Notes under the pieces: generated by a model
Seen by the model: only the letters and a program-made list of their open reading frames with translations
Databases searched by the model: none
Told to the model about the DNA's origin: nothing
Translations under genes and position numbers: made by a program
Origin: JBGAHD01 sp044226395
GTDB lineage: Bacteria > Pseudomonadota > Gammaproteobacteria > Xanthomonadales > Ahniellaceae
Length of the DNA stretch: 64,000 nt
NCBI GenBank assembly: GCA_044226395.1
Contig: JBGAHD010000002.1
Span: forward strand, 124,001-188,000
Reading direction: 5' to 3'
Part shown: piece by piece, positions 56,564 to 64,000 of the stretch
Layout: every line of letters starts with the position of its first letter
How positions within the stretch are numbered: the first letter of the stretch is position 1

Positions 56564-57643
56564 TCAGTGCAACTGGCCGCCGAAACCGTGTTCACGCGCC
56601 ATCACGATCGCGCGGGCCCGCGTGTCGACTTCGAGATGGCGGAACAACTGCGTGATGTTGTTTCGCACGGTCTTTTCCGACAGCCCCAGACTGGCCGCCA
56701 CTTGCGCGTTGTCGCGGCCCTGCGCGATCAGGTCGAGCATGCGCACCAATCGCGGCGACAGGGACTCGATGCGCGAATCGTGCTGAGCCTCCGCCACGCC
56801 CGGCACAAAATCGGCGATCGCGGATCGTGCTATTTCCCAACCTGGCTCATCGCGCATCAACAGATGATTGCCACTGTCGATCGGCACGAACTGCGCGCCG
56901 GGGATCTCGCTGGCGATCAGCACCCCTTCCTCGAACGGCACGCGCACATCGCGCCGACTGTGCAGGACCAGCGTGGGGCATTGCACCTTCGGCAGCAAGG
57001 CGGTCACGTCGATGGTGTTGAACACGCGCATGAAGCGCGCCGCGTTGACCGGCGAAGTCGAGATGCGCTCGAGTTCGTTGAACCACTCATGCTGCTCGGC
57101 CGTTCCGCCGGGAATGAACTGCGTGGTGAAGAACTGGCGAAACGACGGGTCGGTCTTGCCCCAACCGATTTCCGCCAGGCGACACATCAACTCGGCCTCC
57201 TCCACTTGCTGGCGGCTGGTCGACCGCACGAGACGGCCTCGCGCGTAACCGCCCTGCAAAATGAGATGGGTCACGCGTTCGGGATGCGCGGCCGCGTACG
57301 CGATCGCGATCGACGCGCCCTGCGACACGCCCAGGATCGCGAAACGCTCGACGCCCGCCGCATCGACCACGGTCGAGAAATCGCGAAGCCAGCTGTCGAA
57401 CGACAGATCGGACACGGTCCAGTCGGACATGCCGCAACCGCGCTCGTCATAGCGCAGCAGGTGATAGCGCGAGGCCAACTCGCGCACCCAGTGACGCCAC
57501 ACGGGACTCTCGGTGTCGTGCTCGAGGTGCGACAACCAAGTGGCCGCCTTGACCAGGGCCGGGCCTTGGCCCATCGAGGTGTAAGCCAGACGAACATCGT
57601 CGTGACTGCGCGTGAAGCGAATGGCGGGGCTGCGCGAAATCAT
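56564..57643 (-). CDS. Alpha/beta hydrolase fused to LuxR-type HTH
   Basis: A 359-aa protein from ATG 57643. Residues about 5-280 are an alpha/beta hydrolase (YDERGCGMSD, nucleophile elbow GVSQGAS, late Asp RRDVRVPFE, His GNHLLM). Residues about 290-355 are a GerE/LuxR HTH (LSPRLVRMLDLIAQGRDNAQ, SLGLSEKTVRNNI). Such fusions are probable regulators in which the hydrolase domain senses or consumes a ligand. Divergent from the DUF4331 gene, its likely target. Confidence 0.9.
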   Translation of the reverse strand: MISRSPAIRFTRSHDDVRLAYTSMGQGPALVKAATWLSHLEHDTESPVWRHWVRELASRYHLLRYDERGCGMSDWTVSDLSFDSWLRDFSTVVDAAGVERFAILGVSQGASIAIAYAAAHPERVTHLILQGGYARGRLVRSTSRQQVEEAELMCRLAEIGWGKTDPSFRQFFTTQFIPGGTAEQHEWFNELERISTSPVNAARFMRVFNTIDVTALLPKVQCPTLVLHSRRDVRVPFEEGVLIASEIPGAQFVPIDSGNHLLMRDEPGWEIARSAIADFVPGVAEAQHDSRIESLSPRLVRMLDLIAQGRDNAQVAASLGLSEKTVRNNITQLFRHLEVDTRARAIVMAREHGFGGQLH

Positions 57644-57947
57644 GAGGGGGCTTCCGTAAGAGGCGCGCGGGCAGGCGTGAGCGCGTGATTGTGATCGCAA
57701 TCGCTCGACGCACCACCTGCACAACGACAGCGAGGGACCTCTACAAAGTCAGTTGACATTCGCGCTCATCGGTCGCAATGGCCGCGGTGGCGAGCGTTCA
57801 ACGAAATGTCATGTCCTTGGTCTTCGACACACGGCGCCGCCGCGCCAGTGCACCTTGCCCGAGACAAGTCACTAAAGATGTCGACAGCCCGAGTTCGCGC
57901 GCCTGTCTAGGTTACGGCCCCTGGCGGTGACTGCTTGGGAGTTCGAT
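57644..57947. other. 304-bp divergent intergenic region
   Basis: No gene is supported. TTGACA at 57753-57758 resembles a -35 box for the plus strand, but the matching -10 is poor. The region should hold promoters for the LuxR fusion and the DUF4331 gene. Confidence 0.5.
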
Positions 57948-59159
57948 ATGCGTCTGCGAGACATGGTGATGGTGTTGGGCCTGGCGCTTGGGTCTCGCGC
58001 CTGGGCGGCGGATCATCTCGACACGCCGACCGTTAGCGAGGATCCGGCGGCCGATATCGGCGATGTCTACGCATGGATGGCGCCGGAGGGCGAGCGCCTG
58101 AATGCCGTCATCGACATCGTCGGCAAGGCGTTTTCCGATCGCTTGGCGTATGTGCTGCATGTCGACAGCGGCTCGGCGCTAGGTGCCACACGGGCGAGTA
58201 CCTCGGTGATCTGTCGCTTCGATCCCCAGCAACGCGCACGCTGCTGGGTCGGCAAGAAGCTGCTGGTGAAAGGCGATGTGAGCGCGACCTTGGGGCTCGC
58301 AGATCCGAGAAACCGACTGCGCATCTTCGCCGGCGAGCGCGACGATCCCTTCTTCAACAACGTGCGTGGCACGCGAGCAGCGTTAAACGCGGCGCATGCG
58401 GCCTTGAGTCAGCAACCGATCGCACCCGATGCTTCGGGCTTCTTCGCCTTCGATTCCACCACGCTCACGCGGATCGCTAGCGAATGGCGTCACACCGAAG
58501 GCGGACCGCCGCGCAATTTTCTCGAAGGATGGTCGACAGGCGCGCTGGTGATCAGCGTGGACCGCGATCTCGTCGACGACGGTGGACCGCTGCTGGCTGT
58601 GTGGGCGGGGACGTACCGCATCGAAAGCGAGCCCGCGTCAGACGATGCGCCGCCGCTACTCGGCGAACGCATCGATCGCATGGGTCGCGCCTTGACGGGC
58701 AATGGCTTGATCGGTCCGCTGGACGAAGCGGCGACGGCCAACGCGCGCAAGGAAGCGTACAACCGCGCGGCGCCCGAAGCGTGGCCGTCGTTCGTACCGG
58801 ATATCGCGCGCACCTTGGGGTTGTACGACAGCTTCGACGGCGTCGCGGGCAATCAATGGCGCTCTGACGCTGAAGCATCGCCCGCCGATCGCTACCGTGC
58901 CTTGGCGAAGTTGCTGGCGGATGATCGCCTGTGGATCGATTCACGCGCGACGCGCTGCGCGCAGTATCTGTCGGTCGAGCTGGGCCACGCGAAGCCGGGC
59001 GAGGATTGTGGTGGTCGCACGCCGAACTACAACGCGGACGCCGTGTTTCGGTCCTTGTTGATTCGCGGCACGACGACGACAGTGGATGATGGCTTGCGCG
59101 AGGATGATGCGCGACACAGTGATGCGGTGTTTCCGTTTCTGGCGGCGCCGCGGCGATGA
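57948..59159 (+). CDS. Exported DUF4331 protein
   Basis: About 403 aa from ATG 57948, with GGGAG 6 nt upstream and a signal peptide ending AWA/AD. The mature N-terminus ADHLDTPTVSEDPAADIGDV is the DUF4331 hallmark, and later LFAGERDDPFFNN-like and GFFAFD segments match. Function unknown in the family. Its stop overlaps the TPR gene start (ATGA). Confidence 0.88.
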   Translation: MRLRDMVMVLGLALGSRAWAADHLDTPTVSEDPAADIGDVYAWMAPEGERLNAVIDIVGKAFSDRLAYVLHVDSGSALGATRASTSVICRFDPQQRARCWVGKKLLVKGDVSATLGLADPRNRLRIFAGERDDPFFNNVRGTRAALNAAHAALSQQPIAPDASGFFAFDSTTLTRIASEWRHTEGGPPRNFLEGWSTGALVISVDRDLVDDGGPLLAVWAGTYRIESEPASDDAPPLLGERIDRMGRALTGNGLIGPLDEAATANARKEAYNRAAPEAWPSFVPDIARTLGLYDSFDGVAGNQWRSDAEASPADRYRALAKLLADDRLWIDSRATRCAQYLSVELGHAKPGEDCGGRTPNYNADAVFRSLLIRGTTTTVDDGLREDDARHSDAVFPFLAAPRR

Positions 59160-60265
59160 GGTCGTGTCGTGTCCTTCTCGCCGTAGTGAGTTTCGCGTTG
59201 AGCAACGTGGCGCTGGCCTGCGCGGACGATCGCTTCGACACCACGGATGGCGCCGTGGCCTTGATCAATCTCGATCACGCGATCGAGGGGCGAGGCGATA
59301 GCGCGCCGGACGTCGCGGCCTTGTTGCTTCGCGCGCAGTTTCGCGCGGACTATGCCGACTTGGCGCGAGCACTCGCGGCGACGGATCTGTCGAGAGCCGA
59401 ACGCGCGCGAACGCGGGCGCAGGTCTTGGCGCAACTCCACCGCTTCGACGAAGCTCGCGCGGCGATCGATGATGCCGTGACGCTGGGACTGCCAACGGAA
59501 GAAGCTGATGCCATGCGCGCGCGGCTATTGGTGGCCACCGGTCACGCAAGCGACGCCTTACATGCGATGCGTGAAGCGCTCGCGCGTCGACGCGACTTCG
59601 CGAACTTGACGTCATTGGCCATGACGCAAGCCGAACTCGGCCACTTCGCCGAGGCCGATGCCTTGTACGCCGAGTCACTCGGCCAGCTCACCACCACGCT
59701 GCCCTTCGCTTACGCGCAGATCCAATTCGCGCGAGGACGACTGTGGGCGGAACAAGCCGGCGATGCCACGCGCGGCGAAGCGTGCTATCGCAGTGCGCTG
59801 CGCCTAGTGCCCGGATATGTAGCGGCCGGCATCCACCTGGCCGAACTCGAAGCGCTGCGTGGCCAATGGCGCGAGGCCTTGGCGCGCGTTACCGCGATCG
59901 CGATCTCGAGCGACGAACCCGAGGCTTGGGCGCGTCGCGCCGAGTACCTCATGCGCTTGGGTGATGCGGACGGCGCGCGCGAAGTGCTTCGACACGCGAA
60001 CGATCAGTTCACGCGCTGGCTCGCCGCGCAACCGCTCGCCTTCGCGGACCATGGCGCGGAGTTCTATCTCGGCATAGGCCAGAACCCGACCCGCGCCCGC
60101 CAGTGGGCTTGCGTCAATTGGCGCAATCGCGATACCGCGCGGGCGCGATCACTCGTGTTCCACGCTCTTGAAGCCGGATCACGCGATCAAACGCTCACCG
60201 CCGAACCGCAAATTGTCGAAATTCAGAAGGCGTGCGCCCATACATCTGTTGAAACGCCGCCGTGA
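59156..60265 (+). CDS. Exported TPR-like protein
   Basis: A 369-aa protein with a signal peptide (1-22, ALA/CAD; the Cys is next to the cleavage site, so a lipoprotein is possible). The body is helical repeats of TPR type (YADLARALAATDLSRAERAR, LHAMREALARRRDFANLTSL). Coupled to the DUF4331 gene and probably its partner. Its last 71 bp are antisense to the AraC gene end; the last 25 residues could be beyond the conserved part. Confidence 0.82.
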   Translation: MRSCRVLLAVVSFALSNVALACADDRFDTTDGAVALINLDHAIEGRGDSAPDVAALLLRAQFRADYADLARALAATDLSRAERARTRAQVLAQLHRFDEARAAIDDAVTLGLPTEEADAMRARLLVATGHASDALHAMREALARRRDFANLTSLAMTQAELGHFAEADALYAESLGQLTTTLPFAYAQIQFARGRLWAEQAGDATRGEACYRSALRLVPGYVAAGIHLAELEALRGQWREALARVTAIAISSDEPEAWARRAEYLMRLGDADGAREVLRHANDQFTRWLAAQPLAFADHGAEFYLGIGQNPTRARQWACVNWRNRDTARARSLVFHALEAGSRDQTLTAEPQIVEIQKACAHTSVETPP

Positions 60266-61025
60266 AATGACTGTGGCTGGAAAAGCCCAACTCCAAGCTC
60301 AACGCGCTCAAATCCTCGTATTGCGACAACAGATCCAACGCGCGCGCCAGACGCAGACGCAATTGATAGCGATACAAGGGCACGCCCTCGACCTGCTGAA
60401 ACACCTGCGTCAGATACACCGGCGACACGCCCACCTCGGCGCCAATCTCCGCCAACGACCAGCGTCGAGACAGATCACTCGCGAGCACGATCTTCGCGCG
60501 ATCCACCAGCTTGCGCCGCCCCATGCTCGCGCCCGCTTCATGCGACGTCGTGGGCCCCAACGCGCGATGCGCCAAGGTCAGCGAGAGGCTCTCCGCCTCC
60601 AACGACTCCGCGATGCCCTCGCGAAGACTGTGCCGGAGCAGGGCCACCAAGACCTGCGCGCGCGGATCGATGCGCAACCGCGGCACGCGAAACCGCAAGG
60701 GCTCGCCCTCGCGTCGCAAGGATTCCGGCACCACTTCGCTCAACATCTCGGCCGCGATCCGCAACCACAAACTGCCATCGCCACCCGCCAGAGGATGCGA
60801 AAACACCGGCGCCTCGCCCGGATTGTGGAACAAGACCTGCCCCGCCTCCGCGACGACGTGATCGCCATCGACAGCGCGCACATACAAGCCGCGATACGGA
60901 AAAATCAACGCTGGCCAGTCCAGCCCCGCTGCCGGCTCCGCATGCGCGCCATGACCCGAACACTCGAGATCCCACACGGTGACCGTGCTGGTGTCGAGCA
61001 GAACCGTGGTGGAGAAATCGGACAT
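60195..61025 (-). CDS. AraC-family transcriptional regulator
   Basis: A 276-aa protein with a cupin-like N-terminal sensor (about 10-150; PYRGLYVRAVDGDHVV) and the C-terminal double HTH (about 175-272; SLAEIGAEVGVSPVYLTQVF and ALSLELGFSSHSHFTAAFQQ). Target not obvious. It converges on the TPR gene with a 71-bp overlap. Confidence 0.93.
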   Translation of the reverse strand: MSDFSTTVLLDTSTVTVWDLECSGHGAHAEPAAGLDWPALIFPYRGLYVRAVDGDHVVAEAGQVLFHNPGEAPVFSHPLAGGDGSLWLRIAAEMLSEVVPESLRREGEPLRFRVPRLRIDPRAQVLVALLRHSLREGIAESLEAESLSLTLAHRALGPTTSHEAGASMGRRKLVDRAKIVLASDLSRRWSLAEIGAEVGVSPVYLTQVFQQVEGVPLYRYQLRLRLARALDLLSQYEDLSALSLELGFSSHSHFTAAFQQMYGRTPSEFRQFAVRR

Positions 61026-61172
61026 GGCGCACTGTAAGCCGAAGGCGGTGACTTGTGTAGCACGGTCGGCGCGTCGCTAGGCCGTCACGTCGACTGGCGA
61101 TTCGTCGCTGGCCCACCTTAGTTACTGGGTTGCTCGGCTGCGTCTACCACGCGCCCGCTCGTGGGTGGCTTG

Positions 61173-61763
61173 CTAGCCTTTGCTCGCCACGACCGATCGT
61201 CGTGTGCCATCGACCGGATCAATCACGAAGGGCTGCTCGTCGAATCCTTCGAAGAGCAATCCGTCCTGCGTGATCCCCTGGAAAACATCGTCCCAGTACT
61301 TGTTGATATGCCAACGCGGCTTCGCGTCCGCGTCAAAACCGATGACGCCGCTTTCGTAGATACACATCAAGTGGTCATCCAGCTCAATCCACTTGAAGGC
61401 GTAGAAGCCGATGTCTTCATCTTCTCTTCGGAATAGGGGCTCGATGAGAGGCTGCTCGGTCCCAGCGATCACCAGGGATTGCATTCCCACGAGGAGCGCC
61501 TTGCCGTTCCAGAAGACGACTTCGCAAACCGGATGGAAGCGATCCTTCCCACGCGCGTGCTCGGAGGAGAGTCTCATCCCCGCGAAGCCCACTACGTCGA
61601 TCTCGCCATCGGCAGTCGTGATCTTGACCGTCGCGGGTCTCGTATCGCGCGGCAATGTTGGCATCAACGTCACGCCATTGGGAAGCACCAACGTCTTTCC
61701 AAGCGCCATCGCGAGGTCGTGCGATTCCACCGTCGTGTAGCGTCGATTGAGTTCCTCAGTCAC
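61173..61763 (-). CDS. Hypothetical protein next to SUKH gene
   Basis: About 196 aa. GTG 61763 is chosen because AGAGGA is 8 nt upstream; the longer reading has a Ser-rich artefactual N-terminus. The protein is beta-rich with WNGKALLVGMQSLVIAGTEQ and YESGVIGFDADAKPRW segments, like a small WD/beta-propeller fragment or immunity protein. It starts 40 bp after the SUKH gene and is probably co-transcribed. No family recognised. Confidence 0.72.
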   Translation of the reverse strand: MTEELNRRYTTVESHDLAMALGKTLVLPNGVTLMPTLPRDTRPATVKITTADGEIDVVGFAGMRLSSEHARGKDRFHPVCEVVFWNGKALLVGMQSLVIAGTEQPLIEPLFRREDEDIGFYAFKWIELDDHLMCIYESGVIGFDADAKPRWHINKYWDDVFQGITQDGLLFEGFDEQPFVIDPVDGTRRSVVASKG

Positions 61764-61803
61764 GCCCGAAGTCCTCTTTTCAGCGTGAACGCTAGCGAGC
61801 TGT

Positions 61804-62364
61804 TCATTGGCGCGAACCCTTCGACCCCTTGGGAGAGAACTCGGCGACGATGTCATGAAAGTCGTGCTTGCTGTACTCGAGCATGGACTGGAAGAACTGC
61901 TCGAAGCTCTCGAAGCGCTCAACCATTTCACCCGCGAGCCAGATCACGGGCGTGCTCAGCAAGCTACCTTGCTTGACCATCACGAACAGGTCCTTGTCCT
62001 CCGGCGAAACGGCGATCGGGACAATCGCTTCCCGAGGTGCACCCAAATGGCGAAAGAACGCATCATCGTAGCCACTGATGAGCTCATTCGCGGAATCGCG
62101 TAGCGACCCCTCAATCAGTTGCTCGACGCCGAAGAGATGCACGCCTTGGAAGAAGCTTCGCCAGCCATTGGCATACCGCAGGAATCCGCGATACCCCGGC
62201 TCGATACGCAGCCCCAATGCTTGCTCGACGGACTGAATCTGAGTCTCCGACGCCGCGACACTGGGGAATGTGTATTGCCAACGCCGCAAGCGATCGTGGT
62301 CGTCGATGGCCTGCTTCACCTCGATCAAGCTCAAGATGTGCGGCCGCCAGTCAAATGCGGTCAT
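61804..62364 (-). CDS. SMI1/KNR4 (SUKH) family protein
   Basis: A 186-aa protein with the SUKH pattern: an N-terminal helix, ETQIQSVEQALGLRIEPGYR, FLRYANGWRSFF, and a C-terminal FESFEQFFQSML. SUKH proteins are often immunity proteins against secreted nuclease or deaminase toxins, but no toxin gene is in this window. Confidence 0.86.
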   Translation of the reverse strand: MTAFDWRPHILSLIEVKQAIDDHDRLRRWQYTFPSVAASETQIQSVEQALGLRIEPGYRGFLRYANGWRSFFQGVHLFGVEQLIEGSLRDSANELISGYDDAFFRHLGAPREAIVPIAVSPEDKDLFVMVKQGSLLSTPVIWLAGEMVERFESFEQFFQSMLEYSKHDFHDIVAEFSPKGSKGSRQ

Positions 62365-62486
62365 GCCTGCTCCGGAAGGACTCTGCCGTCATGTCGACAG
62401 TGGTTGCGCCGAGACGACGAGCTTGTAGCACTGACGCACAAACGACCACCGCGTGTCTTTGATGCGAGAACCGCTGCCGCCGCTCT

Positions 62487-63707
62487 TCAACGCTTGCGCC
62501 TAACGCCTCGCGCTCGCTTCACCGCCGGCTCCGCCAACCACTCGCGCATCTGTTGATACACGCGCGCGTCCGACAACAGATCGAAATGCCCCGCGTCTTC
62601 GATCACGCAGCGGCTGTCGGGGGCGAAGTCGAGGGCTTGGGTGGGGTCGGGGTGTTCGCCGAGGGCGCTGGCGACGGGCACGAGGCCGTCGCCGATGACT
62701 TGGCGGGCGCGCTTGGCGCGCGGTTCGTGCAGGGCGGCGGCGATGGCGCGGCTGCGCACGCCGCGCGGCAGGGGCACGGGCGTGCGCGGGGCGTGGCGAC
62801 CGTCGCGCCAGTCGGCTTCGAGCAGGTCGGCGCGACGCAGGTCGACGATGCCGGCGCTGCGCGCGGCGCCGAGCATGGCGAGCGGCGCGACGTAGGGCGT
62901 CTCGCGCATGATCTGTTCGACGTGATGGCCGACGCGCGCGAGCGTGGCACCTTGATGCGGCGTGCCCAGGAAGATCAGATCGGTCAGCGCGCGCGGCCAT
63001 TCATGTCGCGCGGCGCGCGCTTGATGACAGGCGCTGCGCGTGACCAGGCCACCCAGACTGTGACCGACGATGACGAGTTGTTCGATGCGCGTGGGCCAAT
63101 GCGCGACGAGTTGGCGCAGCAGCGCGGCGAAGTCATGACCATTGCGCGAGATGTGCAGGCCGGTGTTGTACTCGAGGTAGAGCGGCGTAAGGCCAAGATC
63201 ACGCTGCAACGCCTGACCGTGATCGTGCGCTTGTCGCTGCCACTGGCCGGCGGTCATGCACAGGCCATGCACCAGGATCACGAGCCGCGAGCTCTGCGCC
63301 AGTTCACTGCGCGCGAGGCTCGCGCGATCGAGCGCCAGCACTTCGCCTTGATGCAGCAAGCGCATCGGAATCGCCAGCGGGTTCGCGCTCGCCAACAAGT
63401 GATCGCCGACCACGCCATTGACGATAGCGCGCCAGCGACGCACGCCGGATTCGTCGGGGCCGCGCCAGCCTTCGGGCGTGGTGGTCCATTGCAGCAGCAG
63501 ATCCAGACCGAAGCCGGCGCCGCGCGCGACGCCGCGCACGGAGCGATAGACCTGACCGGAAATGCCGCCCAGCCCTTGGCTCGCGACTTCGCCGATAAAG
63601 GGAATGCGCCGCAGAATCTCGACGTGCATGGCCTCAACCAGATGCGTGGCGCCAACCACGCCATCGGCGGCGAGTCGACCGAACCCGCGCCAGTGCAAGG
63701 CACTCAT
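62487..63707 (-). CDS. Lipase-like alpha/beta hydrolase
   Basis: A 406-aa protein. VILVHGLCMTAGQWQRQA starts the hydrolase fold; the elbow VGHSLGG has the nucleophile S217, GDGLVPV probably provides the Asp, and DAGHFDLLSD the His. The N-terminal 135 residues are helical and unrecognised. It overlaps the desaturase stop (ATGA), so both may act on membrane or storage lipid. Confidence 0.88.
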   Translation of the reverse strand: MSALHWRGFGRLAADGVVGATHLVEAMHVEILRRIPFIGEVASQGLGGISGQVYRSVRGVARGAGFGLDLLLQWTTTPEGWRGPDESGVRRWRAIVNGVVGDHLLASANPLAIPMRLLHQGEVLALDRASLARSELAQSSRLVILVHGLCMTAGQWQRQAHDHGQALQRDLGLTPLYLEYNTGLHISRNGHDFAALLRQLVAHWPTRIEQLVIVGHSLGGLVTRSACHQARAARHEWPRALTDLIFLGTPHQGATLARVGHHVEQIMRETPYVAPLAMLGAARSAGIVDLRRADLLEADWRDGRHAPRTPVPLPRGVRSRAIAAALHEPRAKRARQVIGDGLVPVASALGEHPDPTQALDFAPDSRCVIEDAGHFDLLSDARVYQQMREWLAEPAVKRARGVRRKR

Positions 63708-64000
63708 GGGGACGCGGGCGCCTGGGCGTGCCAGCGATTGGCGCGACGCATCGACGCGAAGTCATCGAAGCGCACGCCGACACGACGCATCACCGGCAAG
63801 ACGCGACCCGCGATCCATTGCCGGATGTAGAACGGCTGACGCACCACGACATGATGAATCGCGTGCGTGCCGCCGAAGTTGAAGCAGAACAGCTGGAACG
63901 GCCACAGCCAGGGCGAGGTGAAGACTTGGGTCTGTTGCGCCACGTTGTCGGCCTCGATGTCGCCGTAGTAATGCATATTGCTGCTGATGAAGTGCAAGCA
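63704..64000 (-). CDS. Fatty acid desaturase, C-terminal part (5' end beyond window)
   Basis: An open frame reaching the right edge with 99 codons visible. The segment CLHFISSNMHYYGDIEADNV and, later, HAIHHVVVRQPFYIRQ carry the last histidine box (HAIHH) of membrane fatty-acid desaturases. The stop overlaps the lipase start. The remaining histidine boxes are outside. Confidence 0.82.
   Translation of the reverse strand, partial: CLHFISSNMHYYGDIEADNVAQQTQVFTSPWLWPFQLFCFNFGGTHAIHHVVVRQPFYIRQWIAGRVLPVMRRVGVRFDDFASMRRANRWHAQAPASP

Overview
The window is very GC-rich bacterial DNA with dense coding on both strands and frequent 4-bp stop/start overlaps. It looks like a gammaproteobacterium of the Lysobacterales (Xanthomonadales). 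This rests on three things. A secreted DUF11 protein pair and an FG-GAP protein share a C-terminal F-x-D/N-G/S-F-E signature that I associate with that order. There is an NADP-dependent isocitrate dehydrogenase of the E. coli type. The remaining gene content (ZapE, AcpH, membrane-anchored cytochrome c, MacB-type pump) fits too. The species cannot be fixed from sequence alone.

Layout. 1-7.4 kb is the N-terminal 2,460 residues of a giant exported tandem-repeat (cadherin-like/tandem-95) protein, read on the minus strand and running off the left edge. 7.6-26.3 kb is mostly ordinary chromosome: LysR/EamA, icd, YciI, zapE, acpH, a lipoprotein nuclease, a cytochrome c, a GntR regulator, a TIGR04222-type membrane protein, and a TPR glycosyltransferase. 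It ends in a four-gene stress cassette of EF-hand protein, ECF sigma, anti-sigma and CpxP/CnrX-like sensor.

26.44-29.7 kb starts with tRNA-Arg(CCG). The 3' half of this tRNA is repeated three more times at 177-178 bp spacing. Each extra copy is preceded by a 46-nt hairpin whose arms differ between units but stay perfectly paired. Behind the array lies a visibly less GC-rich accessory stretch with a lone DarG/ALC1-like macrodomain, a 2OG-Fe(II) oxygenase and unknown genes.

29.9-40.7 kb is one minus-strand operon of eight genes. It comprises a Tat-signal TldD-like metalloprotease, a TldE-like partner, DUF4159, MoxR ATPase, DUF58, a BatA-type membrane protein, a DUF4175-type membrane protein, and a further membrane/periplasmic protein. 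The probable logic is an ATPase/VWA chaperone module coupled to a two-subunit protease and envelope proteins.

41.0-47.7 kb holds a DUF4279 gene and two translationally coupled paralogous DUF11 secreted proteins. 47.8-53.4 kb is a MacAB-like efflux set divergent from a CpxRA-like two-component pair. 53.4-64 kb holds a lipoprotein alpha/beta hydrolase, a 51-aa Cys-rich protein, an FG-GAP protein, a hydrolase-LuxR fusion, a DUF4331-TPR pair, an AraC regulator, a SUKH-type gene with a neighbour of unknown family, and a desaturase-lipase pair cut by the right edge.

The two most promising leads are the tRNA-Arg hairpin array and the TldD/TldE-MoxR operon.
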